Notes: a model not told the origin generated them from the sequence alone. A stretch of 64,000 nt of DNA from Litoribacter ruber (GCF_018500185.1 NZ_JAHBGI010000008.1:124001-188000); one strand, 5' to 3'. Shown: positions 9,601 to 18,984, counted from the first letter of the stretch. Program-made: numbers and translations.

Positions 9601-10403
9601 GGATGGATCAAATCAGACCAATCCAAAACTGAAAAATCCTTAAATTCGGCCTGAGTGTACCCTAATACTTTTTCAATAGCACCTGACCATCTGACTACCT
9701 TATTCCCGATTTCGTGCTCGTAATATATGGCCCCAGATTGCTGCTTGATCACCTGATCGTAAACCTCCTCATCCACGATATCCAGCTCATTGTCTGCCGA
9801 ACCATAGCAAATGGAGATCATCCTGTGCCCATTTTGGAGCATTTCGGACTTTATAAACAATTGCTTGCTGAATATTTCAAACTTGGAATTGGCTTCAGAT
9901 TGAAGGAAGCGCTCTAGATCATTGCTGTTCAAAAAATTGAACCTTTCCAAAAGGAAGTATTGAATCTCGCGGAGGGTGTTCAGCTTTTTCTTCAGCTGAT
10001 TTTTCTCATAGCATATCACCTCCCCAGTAGGGGTAAGCAACCAGCTGAGGTGGATTTCCTTCGGTGCGGGTTGCTGAAATATCAGGATGTTGCACAGATA
10101 AGACTTGTCTTCCTGAGCAATCACGCAGCCTTCCAGCTGCGCAAAAGTAAACATGTATGGATTGAGGACAAATGGGGTGCAGATCTGAACCCCACTTCCT
10201 ACTGTCGCAAACATTTTGGCAAAGAAGGGCCGGTCCAAAGTAGGCATGAGCCTCTCGAAAAAGGAATCCTGCATCTCTTTCTCACCCTCATTCAGAAATT
10301 TCTTAAGGGCTGTAGAAAGATATAGTAACTCAAAACGCTGATTTGGATGTTTTTTGAGAGTTAAAAGTATATTCTCAATATTTAAGTCGGCTTCTACCAC
10401 CAT
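6696..10403 (-). CDS. Multi-PAS/GAF sensor histidine kinase
   Basis: A 1235-residue soluble-looking protein. Order: an N-terminal region of about 220 residues without a recognised domain; PAS (about 225-335, with a PAC-like end VLGAIRDISELK); PAS (345-462); PAS (475-582); GAF (590-740); PAS (755-862); PAS (870-985); HisKA-like dimerisation helix with phosphoacceptor H1012 in SHNLRAP; HATPase with N1127 (TNAIKY), D1157 in DNGIGLD and GKGLGL at 1184-1189. No transmembrane segment or receiver domain is seen, so it should sense a cytoplasmic signal and phosphorylate a separate regulator. No response regulator gene is adjacent, so it is an orphan kinase. The catalytic residues appear intact. The N-terminal region resembles other Bacteroidota kinase N-termini but its ligand is unknown. 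Confidence 0.9.
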   Translation of the reverse strand: MVVEADLNIENILLTLKKHPNQRFELLYLSTALKKFLNEGEKEMQDSFFERLMPTLDRPFFAKMFATVGSGVQICTPFVLNPYMFTFAQLEGCVIAQEDKSYLCNILIFQQPAPKEIHLSWLLTPTGEVICYEKNQLKKKLNTLREIQYFLLERFNFLNSNDLERFLQSEANSKFEIFSKQLFIKSEMLQNGHRMISICYGSADNELDIVDEEVYDQVIKQQSGAIYYEHEIGNKVVRWSGAIEKVLGYTQAEFKDFSVLDWSDLIHPDDRGSLITGFDEKLDLEQTLDVVYRMRNKAGEYIYVHDLAKPFFQSATGKMFVLGAIRDISELKQAEMDLLDNKSKLKELTGVVPGMVYMLKRGVGGFRQFMFVSEGSKQLFEVDASVFTDSVQSLIELIHPEDVEEVLRIDEESFLAGTKFESHFRIITPSGQTKWIYGASNKLEQYENEYIWAGFFIDITYTKEKETEAQFNYLKYRSLYEESPLAIIQFDSGGKIQGLNKRLLQKLKLDNEDVLVGKDLREILDGKPAYKAFQDALRTGEGFYEGPYLTYYHKIGYYVRITVKSIENSEILLATIEDLTEQEFIQNILNKVADISAQLKGTEFFNKLCELLTQRLGIRYCMIGEFLPKSGDIRTLAVAKAGQLLPNFNYPLEHTPCSTAIYHAEHYPVIIRDGVADEYYKDKMLADLKIVSYGAISILDAEDNKIGILTFMDDKPMENEENISKILKILGDRIGVEMQRVKYEQELVTTNHLQQAILNGADYAIFSVDNHFNINLINAKTLEIFNIDNKDQLLDIRLIDKNKLIRLKSLIAKASRSKNYSSYFHLPIPEGEHRELKISVVTLGDDRDSNYVIFADDITERTSAEKKLIESEQLYRSIAENFPKGTVDVLDKDLRYIYTEGKEYQHLGMNPKELIGSFHLLKYEAEVAVEAKTHLDAVLHGETVMYEITYGGQYYLKSGVPLTNADGEIDRILLVTQNITESKKSEKEREKLIKDLKSHNEELQRFAYIVSHNLRAPIVNISALLNLYDEEDPADPENKEVIENLKISTELLSATLMDLIEVVSIKKQKVPKVEHLSFQHVINNVERSLYQQIVESGVKITTDFNEAPDINYVYSHLENFFLNFLTNAIKYKHPERPPALHVESYKMGEFHVIAFSDNGIGLDLERYGDRLFGLYQRFHSHVDGKGLGLYLVREQIRAFDGDLTVESELGKGTTFKVFLKSMALKDPVTEPSINS

Positions 10404-10510
10404 TTTATCTAATCAATTACACAAGTAGTTTCCCAAAAATAGCCTATTTATCTTGACTTCAACAATTTATATTGAATATATTATTTTGTGGGAAATAGGC
10501 CATTTACTCT

Positions 10511-11776
10511 TTAAATCTGGCGCTCAAGCCTCAGGTCCTTTACCAAATTGACCTTGGCATCTTTAATGATCCGGTGCACCTCCACCTTGACCCTTCTGCC
10601 ATCCCGGCTTCTCAACAATTCTGTGACATCGGGCAGGTTCCAAAACTCTACCGGAATGCCATTGACGGCCACTATTTCATCCCCCACCTTGAAGCCGCTC
10701 CTCTCCGCTGGGGAGTCGCTTCTGATCTGCTCAATAAAAAAGCGCTTTTCGGCTATCATCGGCATTCGGATCGTAAGCCCACTCATGTCAAACTCAAAAG
10801 GTTGCCGGTAAGCCCTGCCCCGCTTATAATAAAGCCTTTCCTGCGGATAATCATAGATGATGATTGCCCGGCTGAGCACATCCGAGCCCAAGCTGCCAAG
10901 CCTTCCCGTTTCAATAATGATATCCGAAAATTGCGTTTCATCAGGATAGGAAGTAATTATATCGTTGAACCTCAAGCGACCCACGGTCAGTTTTCTCACC
11001 CTCCCAACTTCGCCGGTCAGGTCCCCTCCTAAGCTTGTTCCGAGATCACTTTCCAAAGTCCTTTCCGGTAATACTATTTCCTCGGAGGTTTCTTGGTTCA
11101 AAAGCAGCCCATGATTTGCCCCAGTATCTATGAGCAGCTTGGCCTGCAGGGTAGGCCCAGGAGACTGCCTAATAATGCTGGTGACATAGGGCTTGCCATT
11201 CTCCAAGGTCATCTTCATTCTTTTGTAACCAAAGGGCTTCCTCCTGAATCTGTTTTCCCTGAAAAAAGTGAGGATATTGTTGTCGTAATCCACCCTTACC
11301 GGGTTAAGCTTGAAAAACTCATGCCCGATCACCCCATGAATGGGAATCCCCACCACTCTTTCCAGTTCCACAAAATCCTCATCCAAGACCAATAACGCTT
11401 GAACCCTGCCTACCACACCGTCCATTTGGATTTCATTATTGGGACTGATGGAGGCCGAGAGCACGGTTTTGCCATCGGCTCCCATGAGGTTGATCTTTCG
11501 GGAATAAAAAAGGTCAAGCTGATCGCCGATGGTTTTGCTGAAAAGCAGGTTGGACTTTACCCCGGTATCAATTAGGAAGTTTAATTTGGGTCCTCCATTG
11601 ATAGAGGCAGGCAGGATGATCAGGTTGTTGTTGGAAATAAACTGCATTTCCACCCGGTTTTGCTCTTCTTCCATGAAAAACCCCGGCACCTGGCCAAAGC
11701 TTTCGAAGGCAAAAAACAATAGAAAAATGATGTATAAGAGTCTGGGTTTGATCATAATGGGTTTAATCCTGCCCAT
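10511..11776 (-). CDS. Exported aspartyl protease-like protein with C-terminal PDZ domain
   Basis: From the ATG at 11776 the protein has 421 residues: a signal peptide, two retropepsin-type half domains and a PDZ domain. Each half has its own active-site motif, FLIDTGVKSNLL in the first and LLIDTGANHGLL in the second, as in a pepsin-like two-lobed enzyme formed in one chain. The PDZ part near the C-terminus carries DSPAERSGFKVGDEIVAVNG. It probably acts in the periplasm, with the PDZ domain binding C-termini or substrates. A more upstream in-frame start (11869) is unlikely because it would put about 30 non-signal residues before the signal peptide; 11755 is an alternative. Similar proteins are common and uncharacterised in Bacteroidota. 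Confidence 0.82.
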   Translation of the reverse strand: MGRIKPIMIKPRLLYIIFLLFFAFESFGQVPGFFMEEEQNRVEMQFISNNNLIILPASINGGPKLNFLIDTGVKSNLLFSKTIGDQLDLFYSRKINLMGADGKTVLSASISPNNEIQMDGVVGRVQALLVLDEDFVELERVVGIPIHGVIGHEFFKLNPVRVDYDNNILTFFRENRFRRKPFGYKRMKMTLENGKPYVTSIIRQSPGPTLQAKLLIDTGANHGLLLNQETSEEIVLPERTLESDLGTSLGGDLTGEVGRVRKLTVGRLRFNDIITSYPDETQFSDIIIETGRLGSLGSDVLSRAIIIYDYPQERLYYKRGRAYRQPFEFDMSGLTIRMPMIAEKRFFIEQIRSDSPAERSGFKVGDEIVAVNGIPVEFWNLPDVTELLRSRDGRRVKVEVHRIIKDAKVNLVKDLRLERQI

Positions 11777-11934
11777 TAATATATAAATATTTTTTGTCTT
11801 CCCATTCCTAAAGCCTAATTCCCATGCAAGTTTTAGTCGATTATTTAGAATGATAGCAAATAACAGCATATTAAAACCTCCTGGTTTGAAAAAATTGAAA
11901 AATCCTGCATCTTTATTGATTATTACAATTTCTT

Positions 11935-12405
11935 ATGGCAGAAAAGTCGGTTTTAGAAAAGGCAAAGAAGATTTTTGAAAATTTCCTCAGCAGGCAGGGG
12001 AGCCGCAAAACACCGGAAAGGTTTTCGGTGATCGATGAGCTATACGCCCTACCGCAGGATGAACACATAGACGTCGAAGGGCTGTTCCTTTTGATGAGAA
12101 ACAAGGGCTACTCCATCAGTAGAGCCACTATATACAATACCCTCGACCTGCTGGTGGAATGTGGCCTGGCGGTTAAGCATCAGTTCAAAGACAAAGTGGC
12201 CCTCTACGAGCAGGCCCTTACTTACAAGCACCATGACCACCATGTCTGCAATCAATGCCGGAAGATCCGTGAGTTTTCTGACGAAAGGATCAACCTGATC
12301 AAGGAAGCCATGGGAAAAGAATTCCAATCGGCCATTTCCAGCCATTCCCTGGTTCTCTATGGGGACTGCCAGATTCCGGATTGTGAAAACCTAAAGCTCG
12401 GCTAA
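11935..12405 (+). CDS. Fur family metalloregulator
   Basis: A 156-residue Fur-family repressor. The winged helix lies at about residues 10-85 (ISRATIYNTLDLLVECGL is the recognition helix region), followed by the metal-binding dimerisation domain with HHDHHVCNQC at 99-108. Structural-zinc cysteines are C105/C108 and probably C144/C150. Which member it is (iron, zinc or peroxide sensing) cannot be decided from sequence. It is monocistronic and ends with interlocked stops against the SRPBCC gene. No clear Fur-box palindrome was found at its own promoter. Confidence 0.92.
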   Translation: MAEKSVLEKAKKIFENFLSRQGSRKTPERFSVIDELYALPQDEHIDVEGLFLLMRNKGYSISRATIYNTLDLLVECGLAVKHQFKDKVALYEQALTYKHHDHHVCNQCRKIREFSDERINLIKEAMGKEFQSAISSHSLVLYGDCQIPDCENLKLG

Positions 12406-12836
12406 CGGAAAAGCCGCCTATAGATAGGCTTACGGTACAAAAACTGCAAATACATGGCTGGATAAAGCAACAGGGTAAGGGGAAAAACCTTACCCTCAAA
12501 AGTGATGTTATCCACAATTTCCGTTTTTCCGTTTTTGCTCAAAAGCAGGTGCTGATGTTTCCAGGATTTTAGAAAAAACGGAAGCTTATTGCCCTCATCG
12601 ATAAAGAAAAAGGTTTCCTTTCCTTCATAAGAGCGGGTAACTTTTCCTTTCCACTGCTGTTTGAAAAACCCAAAGTTCAACTCCATCTCAAACTGGTCCT
12701 CCAAATCGATCCCGTCAAAGCGCTTGATGGACACTTTTGGAAACGGGGGGCTTAATTTTTCCAGAAGGCTACTGTTAAACTGGGACTTTACCTTGCCCAA
12801 GTCCTGATTTACCAAAGTTTTGAAGCTGATTCTCAT
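12402..12836 (-). CDS. SRPBCC-fold protein
   Basis: From the ATG at 12836 a 144-residue soluble protein starting MRISFKTLVNQDL. The pattern of an N-terminal strand, a helix segment, several amphipathic strands (FEMELNFGFFKQQWKGKV) and the C-terminal amphipathic helix (VFPLTLLLYPAMYLQFLYRK) fits the START/SRPBCC ligand-binding superfamily. Ligand and role are unknown. It overlaps the stop codon of the fur-family gene by 4 bp in convergent orientation. The upstream 20 codons in the open frame are rejected as start because they lack similarity to such proteins. Confidence 0.65.
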   Translation of the reverse strand: MRISFKTLVNQDLGKVKSQFNSSLLEKLSPPFPKVSIKRFDGIDLEDQFEMELNFGFFKQQWKGKVTRSYEGKETFFFIDEGNKLPFFLKSWKHQHLLLSKNGKTEIVDNITFEGKVFPLTLLLYPAMYLQFLYRKPIYRRLFR

Positions 12837-12943
12837 GGGATATAAAGTCAAAAATTTAATCTTTTGTTTTCCACAAAAAAAGGTCCCCTCAAGCATATTT
12901 TTACTTAAGGGGACTAATCAACATTTTATATTACACAACCTTT

Positions 12944-13882
12944 TTAAGGCAGCTTGTTCAGATACTTGAAAAACTCGCTATCAGAGGAAATGATCAAGCT
13001 TGTCTTATCATCCATGGACTTCTCAAAGCTCTCCATAGTTCGCAAAAACTTGTACAAATCCACCGATTGCCTGTTCTTGTTGTAAGCTGAGGCATAAATC
13101 CTGGTAGCCTCAGCATCTGCTCTACCTTTGATCTCCTCCGCCTCACGGAAGGCCTCCGACTGGATTTGTGCCAAATCACGCTCTTTATTACCTTCGATTT
13201 TTCTAGCTTCTCCCTGTCCTTCGGATCTGAATTGGTCTGCGATCCGGTTTCGTTCACTGATCATTCTATCATACACCCTATCTCTCACCTCATCCACATA
13301 GTTCATTCTTTTAAACCTGAAGTCCAAGATCCGAACTCCGAGATCGGTGGTACGCTGGTTGGCCTTTTCCAGAATGATCCGCTCGATCTGGGCACGCCCC
13401 ACGTTGATATCCTCCAAAATCTCTATTTCCTCCATAAAATCCTCCGTCACCTCTGGATCTCTGTTCGTTGATCTCACCAGATCCAATAATTCATGACTAG
13501 CAATGGCATTTCTGGTTTCTCCGTCCAAAATATCGTCCAGCCTGGATTGCGCTGATCGCTCATCCCGCAGCCTGATGAAGAACTGCAGGGGGTCGGTGAT
13601 CTCCCAGCGGGCATAAGTATCCACAAAGATAAACTTCTTGTCTTTGGTGGGTACTTGGTTTTTATCTCCGTCCCACTCCAAGTAGCGCCTGTCAAAAAAC
13701 TGCACTTTATGGATAAATGGCGTCTTGAAGTGAAGGCCTGGGCTCGTCCTTGGCTGGCCCACGGGCTTACCAAATTGCGTCACGATAGCCTGTTGGGTTT
13801 CATCCAAAATATAAATACTGCTCGTCAGTAGAATAATAGCTACCGCCGCCAAAACTATCCAGCCAATATTATTCTTTCTCAT
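12944..13882 (-). CDS. hflC: FtsH modulator HflC
   Basis: A 312-residue SPFH/Band 7 protein with one N-terminal membrane helix (about 8-27). TQFGKPVGQPRTSPGLHFKT and the RMISERNRIADQFRSEGQGE segment identify HflC rather than HflK. With HflK it forms a large membrane complex enclosing the FtsH protease and modulating degradation of membrane proteins. The start codon follows the hflK stop by one base, so translation is probably coupled. FtsH itself is not in the window. Confidence 0.93.
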   Translation of the reverse strand: MRKNNIGWIVLAAVAIILLTSSIYILDETQQAIVTQFGKPVGQPRTSPGLHFKTPFIHKVQFFDRRYLEWDGDKNQVPTKDKKFIFVDTYARWEITDPLQFFIRLRDERSAQSRLDDILDGETRNAIASHELLDLVRSTNRDPEVTEDFMEEIEILEDINVGRAQIERIILEKANQRTTDLGVRILDFRFKRMNYVDEVRDRVYDRMISERNRIADQFRSEGQGEARKIEGNKERDLAQIQSEAFREAEEIKGRADAEATRIYASAYNKNRQSVDLYKFLRTMESFEKSMDDKTSLIISSDSEFFKYLNKLP

Positions 13883-13883
13883 A

Positions 13884-14849
13884 TCAATTCTTTTTATCCA
13901 GGTTCAAGAGTGGCAATACATTGTTGCCCTTCTCATCAGTAATGACTTTGTTGCCGATTTTGGGAAGGATTTTCTCCATGGTTTCCAGATAAATCCGCTG
14001 CTTGGTCACTTCGGGTGCTTGTTGGTAAGCTTCAAAAAGCGAATTGAAACGCTCAGCCTCACCCCTTGCGCGGTTTACCCGGTTCAGGGCAAAGGCCTCT
14101 GCCAGTTGGATGGTCTCATCTGCCTCACCTCGGGCCCTGGGAATCACCCGGTTGTATTCAGCCTCCGCTTGGTTGATCAGGGTTTCCCTTTCCTGCTGAG
14201 CCTGGTTCACTGCGTTAAATGAGGGTTTTACCGGATCTGGCGGGTTCACATCCTGCAACACCACCTGGTCGATACGGATGCCGTTTTCATATTCGTCACA
14301 AAGCTCCTGTAGCAGGACTTCCACACTTGTGGCGATCTGCTGCCTACCCACAGTCAGCACCTCATTTACGGTGTGATCGCCGACGATTTTCCGCATTGCC
14401 GCTTCGGACATGTCACGAAGGGTCTTTTCGGCATTTCTCACCCTGAATAAAAATTTGTAAGAATCGATGATCCTGTATTGCACCACCCATTCTACATCGG
14501 TGAGGTTGAGGTCGCCGGTGAGCATCATGGATTCATCCCCATAGGCTGTTTTGGAATATTCCGAACGCTGATTGGCCGATTCAGTTCTGAAACCAAATTC
14601 CTGCTTCAACTGACGCTGAACAGGGATTTTATGCATGGTTTCTATTCCATAGGGGAAAATGAAATTAAGCCCTGGCTCCACCACCCGGTCAAATTCCCCA
14701 AGCCGGACCACCACTCCCTCTTCCTCGGGCCCTACAGTCTTGACGGCCGTGAAGATCCCCACCAGGATTAACAGCCCTAGCACAATTTTGCCGAGATACA
14801 TCTTTATCCAGTCTGGATTGATATTGATCTCATACTCTCTTTCTGACAT
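13884..14849 (-). CDS. hflK: FtsH modulator HflK
   Basis: A 321-residue SPFH protein: N-terminal cytoplasmic tail, one membrane helix (about 18-38), then the Band 7 domain with VGPEEEGVVVRLGEFDRVVE and the VVLQDVNPPDPVKPSFNAVN signature typical of HflK. It lacks the long glycine-rich N-terminus of proteobacterial HflK. It is first gene of the hflK-hflC operon; the partner starts one base after its stop. Confidence 0.93.
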   Translation of the reverse strand: MSEREYEININPDWIKMYLGKIVLGLLILVGIFTAVKTVGPEEEGVVVRLGEFDRVVEPGLNFIFPYGIETMHKIPVQRQLKQEFGFRTESANQRSEYSKTAYGDESMMLTGDLNLTDVEWVVQYRIIDSYKFLFRVRNAEKTLRDMSEAAMRKIVGDHTVNEVLTVGRQQIATSVEVLLQELCDEYENGIRIDQVVLQDVNPPDPVKPSFNAVNQAQQERETLINQAEAEYNRVIPRARGEADETIQLAEAFALNRVNRARGEAERFNSLFEAYQQAPEVTKQRIYLETMEKILPKIGNKVITDEKGNNVLPLLNLDKKN

Positions 14850-14906
14850 TTTCTAACTTATTGTTTTCGGTGAAGGTAACGATAAATTGCTTAACGCAGG
14901 TAAAAG

Positions 14907-15521
14907 TTAGCTAAATGAGGCAAAAATCAAAAGAAAAAGTACCACCCAAATCACATCCATAAAGTACCAGTAAATCACGAAGAGCCGGATTTTCATTTTT
15001 TCAAATGGGTTGATCATAAAAAGCATGCTTTTGAATGCATCTTTGGAAGAAAGCTTCAATTGTGCATACAGCATGCCCGCAAAAACCAGCGCTCCTAAAA
15101 GGTGAATCGCATGAATTCCCGTAAGCAAAAACAGATAACTCTCTGAGGCTACTCCTTTGAACCTCACTCCCATATTTTGCAGCTCTAGCCAACCCAAAAG
15201 CTGTAATAGTGTAAAAATCAGCCCCAACAACAGCATGCTCAGCACCATCTCCTTGAGCTTCACAAATTCATCCCGAATATATAGATCCAGCAATTTAGAA
15301 GCCGCCACCCCGCTGACAACCATCACCCCGAGACTAGCCAAAAAAGAGATGGGCACCCTAAATGCCTGCAATACGAATTGCTGCTGGAAGGAAAACACAA
15401 ATGCAATGCTGAGATACAAAAATATCAGCCCGCTGCCGAACATCCCCAAATAAACCAATGTTTGGTACGGATGCATATCTTCCACTTTCTTAAACCATGT
15501 AGCCACGCCTATATCATACAA
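14907..15521 (-). CDS. Short cytochrome c oxidase subunit III-like protein
   Basis: A 204-residue protein with five predicted membrane helices, matching the short CtaE/COX3 form. YLFLLTGIHAIHLLGAL (about 129-145) and YWYFMDVIWVVLFLLIF (about 184-200) are the two conserved COX3 helices near the C-terminus. The helix that in long COX3 proteins carries a conserved glutamate reads YLGMFGSGLIFLYLS here and has none. Subunit III supports stability of the haem-copper oxidase complex in the inner membrane. It stands alone, away from subunits I and II, so it may be an accessory copy. It is divergent from mfd. Confidence 0.8.
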   Translation of the reverse strand: MYDIGVATWFKKVEDMHPYQTLVYLGMFGSGLIFLYLSIAFVFSFQQQFVLQAFRVPISFLASLGVMVVSGVAASKLLDLYIRDEFVKLKEMVLSMLLLGLIFTLLQLLGWLELQNMGVRFKGVASESYLFLLTGIHAIHLLGALVFAGMLYAQLKLSSKDAFKSMLFMINPFEKMKIRLFVIYWYFMDVIWVVLFLLIFASFS

Positions 15522-15576
15522 TTCATATATAAAACATTTAAAAATAACATAGGTTCTGAAGTGGAAAGATAATCCA

Positions 15577-15602
15577 TTGTAAAAAATGAATTCCTAACTT
15601 TG
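15577..15602 (+). promoter_or_regulatory. Candidate mfd promoter
   Basis: TAACTTTG at 15595-15602 matches the Bacteroidota -7 consensus TAnnTTTG exactly; TTG at 15577-15579 could be the -33 element, but the spacer of 15 bp is shorter than the usual 19-21. The predicted transcript would start about 28 bases before the TTG start codon of mfd. Confidence 0.4.
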
Positions 15603-15636
15603 CACCTGCAGAATTAACCCTCAAAAACCATATACC

Positions 15637-18600
15637 TTGGAAAAACAGGCTTTTCTTTCCCTCTATCAACACGACCCAGTTGTCAAAACAATTGCCGCGG
15701 ATCTCAAAAAGCATACTGGCGATACTTTTCACCTCAAAGGGGTTTATGGAAGTCTGGACATGGTGCTTGCTTCCACACTCTTTGAGCAGCTATCCAGCCA
15801 CCAGCTTATCGTGGCCCACGACAAGGAAGAAGCGGCGTATTTGGCCAGTGACCTTTCCTCCCTGATTGACCAAGAAATCTATATTTTCCCCACTTCCTAT
15901 AAAAAACCTTATCAGCATGATGAAGTGGAAAATGCGAATGTGCTGATGAGGGCCGAAATTTTGAACCTCATTTCGGACAAAGACAAGGGAAAACTTTTGA
16001 TCGTAACCTATCCTGAGGCGCTATTTGAAAAAGTTATCAACAAAAAATCCCTCAAGGAAAACACCTTTACAGCCCAAAAAGGGGAAAAGGTGGATGTGGA
16101 GTTTATTTCGGAGCTTTTGACTACCTATGATTTCGAGAAAACCGATTTTGTGTATGAGCCGGGCCAATTTGCCATTAGAGGTGGGATTATTGACATCTTT
16201 TCATTTGCCCACGATGAGCCTTATAGACTTGACCTTTTTGGAAGAGAAATAGAAAGCATCCGGACTTTTGATCCGGAAACGCAACTTTCCATTGCCGAAA
16301 TCGACAAGATTAACATTATTCCCAATGTACAGACCAAATTGCTTCAGGAAGTAAGGCAATCCTTTATAGAATTTCTACCAAAGGACACCATCATTTGGTT
16401 TAAAGACTTTCAGCAAAACCTGGACATGCTTGACACGGCCTATCAAAAAACTGTGGACAAGTATGAAAGTCTAACCCAGGACGGCCAACCTAAAAAGCTG
16501 CTGAATACACCTGCTGAGCTTTTTGAAAATGCAGCCTCATTCAAAAAGCAGCTTGAGCCATTCAATAAGATAGAATTTGGAAACAAGTTCTATCTGTCGG
16601 CCAAAAAAACCTACGAATTTGATGTTTCCCCGCAGCCTTCGTTCAATAAGAATTTTGACCTGCTTGTGGATAACTTGGGCGAAAACGCTGAGAAACGCTA
16701 TATAAACATCATTTGCTCTGAAAGTGAAAAGCAGATCGAAAGACTGCTCAATATCTTTGAGGAGCTGGACCCAACCTTGAAAGTACAGACCCTTTCCATG
16801 AATCTCCGGCAGGGTTTTGTGGATAAGTCTCAAAAAATAGCCTGCTATACCGATCACCAGATCTTTGACCGGTACCACCGTTATAAAACCAAGGCCAAAG
16901 CCAGCAAGACAAAAGCCTTGACCCTAAAGGAACTGAAATCACTCAACCCAGGAGACTATGTAGTACACGTCGATTATGGGGTGGGCAGGTTTGCAGGATT
17001 GGAAAAGGTGGATGTCAACGGTAATTTCCAGGAGGCGGTAAGGCTGATTTTTCGGGATGACGATCTTCTCTATGTCAACATCCACTCCCTGCATAAAATA
17101 TCCAAATATTCCGGTCAGGAAGGCACCGCCCCCAGTATGTCCAAACTTGGGAGCCCGGAATGGGAAAACAAAAAAAGCAAGGTCAAGAAAAAGGTCAAGG
17201 ATATCGCCAAAGACCTCATCTCCCTTTATGCAAAAAGAAGAAACGCCCCTGGGCACCAATACAAGCCGGACAGTGTACTGCAAGTGGAACTGGAAAGTTC
17301 TTTCCTATATGATGACACCCCCGACCAGGCCGTGGCTACCACTGATGTGAAGGCCGACATGGAAAAGCAGTATCCGATGGACAGGCTCGTGTGCGGTGAC
17401 GTGGGTTTTGGGAAAACCGAAATCGCCATCCGGGCCGCTTTCAAGGCGGTAAACGACCGCAAGCAAGTTGCCATACTGGTTCCCACCACGATTTTGGCCA
17501 TGCAGCATTATCAGACTTTCAAGGAAAGGCTGCAGGACTTCCCAGTAAAGGTGGATTACATCAACCGCTTCAGGACCACCAAAGAAATCAAGGAAATCAC
17601 CAAACAGGTCACTTCCGGGGAAATCGACATCTTGGTCGGCACGCATAGAATTGTCAACAAAGACATAAAATTCAGGGATCTGGGCCTTTTGGTAATTGAT
17701 GAGGAGCAAAAATTCGGAGTTAAGGTCAAGGACCAGCTAAAAGAATTGAGGGTGAATGTTGATGTGTTGACATTGACAGCCACGCCGATACCAAGGACAT
17801 TGCATTTCTCACTTATGGGAGCCAGGGATCTTTCTGTGATTGCCACCCCTCCCCCAAATAGACAGCCGGTAACTACCGAGATCCACACTTTTCAGGAAGA
17901 AGTGATTCGGGATGCAGTCGCATATGAAATTAGAAGAGGTGGGCAAGTGTTTTTTGTCCACAATCGGGTGGGAGAAATTGACAGTATAGCCAACCTCATT
18001 ATGCGCTTGGTACCCGACGCAAAAGTGGTCGGTGCGCACGGGCAGATGGATGGCAAGAAGCTGGAGAAGATTATGGTGGACTTTATCGAGGGTGAATTTG
18101 ACGTGCTGGTCTCCACCAATATTATTGAATCGGGGCTGGATATCCCGAATGCGAACACCATTATCATCAATAGAGCCCATATGTTTGGGCTCAGCGATCT
18201 ACATCAAATGCGCGGAAGGGTGGGAAGAAGCAACAAGAAAGCATTCTGTTATCTTTTGACACCTCCAACCTCCGGACTTACCCCGGAAGCCAGAAAAAGG
18301 TTGCAAACCCTAGAGGAGTTTTCAGATCTTGGCGATGGCTTCAAGGTGGCCATGCGTGACCTTGACATACGTGGCGCAGGAAATCTGTTGGGTGCCGAAC
18401 AAAGCGGCTTTATCACAGATCTGGGTTTTGAGATGTACCACAAAATCCTTGATGAGGCAGTTCAGGAATTGAAGGAGAATGAATTTGCTGCTTTATTTGA
18501 AGATGATTTGAAAGAAAAAGTGGAAGTTCTGGTTCAGGATTGCGTAATCGAAACCGATATGGAACTGTTAATTCCTGAATCTTATGTATCAAATATCTCA

Positions 18601-18984
18601 GAAAGGTTGAGTTTGTACTCAAAATTAGATAATATTAAGACTGAAGAGGAGCTGGAGAAATTTAGCGCCAGTCTTCAGGATAGATTTGGCCAAATTCCCG
18701 AAGTGGTCAAGTCTTTGCTTGAAACGGTTAGGTTAAGATGGCTGGCTGAAAAGCTGGGCTTTGAGAAATTGGTTTTGAAGAACGGGGTGATGAAATGCTA
18801 TTTTGTGCCCTCCTCGAAAGAATCTTATTTCAAATCTGATATTTTTGGCAAAGTTTTGGGTTATATACAAACACAGCCTAAATTTTGTAAAATAAAGGAA
18901 CACAAAAATCGTTTGTTACTTACAATCAGCGGAGTAACTTCAGTCGGCAAAGCCAAGCAATGGCTACAGGACATGAAAAGCTGA
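15637..18984 (+). CDS. mfd: Transcription-repair coupling factor Mfd
   Basis: A 1115-residue SF2 DNA translocase that removes RNA polymerase stalled at lesions and recruits UvrA. Seen in order: N-terminal UvrB-like module; the CarD-like RNA polymerase interaction domain from about residue 435 (NPGDYVVHVDYGVGRFAGLE); translocase motor with Walker A GDVGFGKTE (about 586-594), the DEEQ box at about 688-691 and motif VI QMRGRVGRSNK; and the C-terminal regulatory D7 domain that folds back on the N-terminus. The start is a TTG at 15637: no ATG exists between the in-frame stop at 15595 and the conserved N-terminus. All motor motifs are intact. Confidence 0.96.
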   Translation: MEKQAFLSLYQHDPVVKTIAADLKKHTGDTFHLKGVYGSLDMVLASTLFEQLSSHQLIVAHDKEEAAYLASDLSSLIDQEIYIFPTSYKKPYQHDEVENANVLMRAEILNLISDKDKGKLLIVTYPEALFEKVINKKSLKENTFTAQKGEKVDVEFISELLTTYDFEKTDFVYEPGQFAIRGGIIDIFSFAHDEPYRLDLFGREIESIRTFDPETQLSIAEIDKINIIPNVQTKLLQEVRQSFIEFLPKDTIIWFKDFQQNLDMLDTAYQKTVDKYESLTQDGQPKKLLNTPAELFENAASFKKQLEPFNKIEFGNKFYLSAKKTYEFDVSPQPSFNKNFDLLVDNLGENAEKRYINIICSESEKQIERLLNIFEELDPTLKVQTLSMNLRQGFVDKSQKIACYTDHQIFDRYHRYKTKAKASKTKALTLKELKSLNPGDYVVHVDYGVGRFAGLEKVDVNGNFQEAVRLIFRDDDLLYVNIHSLHKISKYSGQEGTAPSMSKLGSPEWENKKSKVKKKVKDIAKDLISLYAKRRNAPGHQYKPDSVLQVELESSFLYDDTPDQAVATTDVKADMEKQYPMDRLVCGDVGFGKTEIAIRAAFKAVNDRKQVAILVPTTILAMQHYQTFKERLQDFPVKVDYINRFRTTKEIKEITKQVTSGEIDILVGTHRIVNKDIKFRDLGLLVIDEEQKFGVKVKDQLKELRVNVDVLTLTATPIPRTLHFSLMGARDLSVIATPPPNRQPVTTEIHTFQEEVIRDAVAYEIRRGGQVFFVHNRVGEIDSIANLIMRLVPDAKVVGAHGQMDGKKLEKIMVDFIEGEFDVLVSTNIIESGLDIPNANTIIINRAHMFGLSDLHQMRGRVGRSNKKAFCYLLTPPTSGLTPEARKRLQTLEEFSDLGDGFKVAMRDLDIRGAGNLLGAEQSGFITDLGFEMYHKILDEAVQELKENEFAALFEDDLKEKVEVLVQDCVIETDMELLIPESYVSNISERLSLYSKLDNIKTEEELEKFSASLQDRFGQIPEVVKSLLETVRLRWLAEKLGFEKLVLKNGVMKCYFVPSSKESYFKSDIFGKVLGYIQTQPKFCKIKEHKNRLLLTISGVTSVGKAKQWLQDMKS

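Noticed and set aside
14907-15521. Missing glutamate in the COX3-like protein as a defect
   Set aside because: Short Bacteroidota subunit III proteins often lack this residue, so it is probably not a loss specific to this gene.
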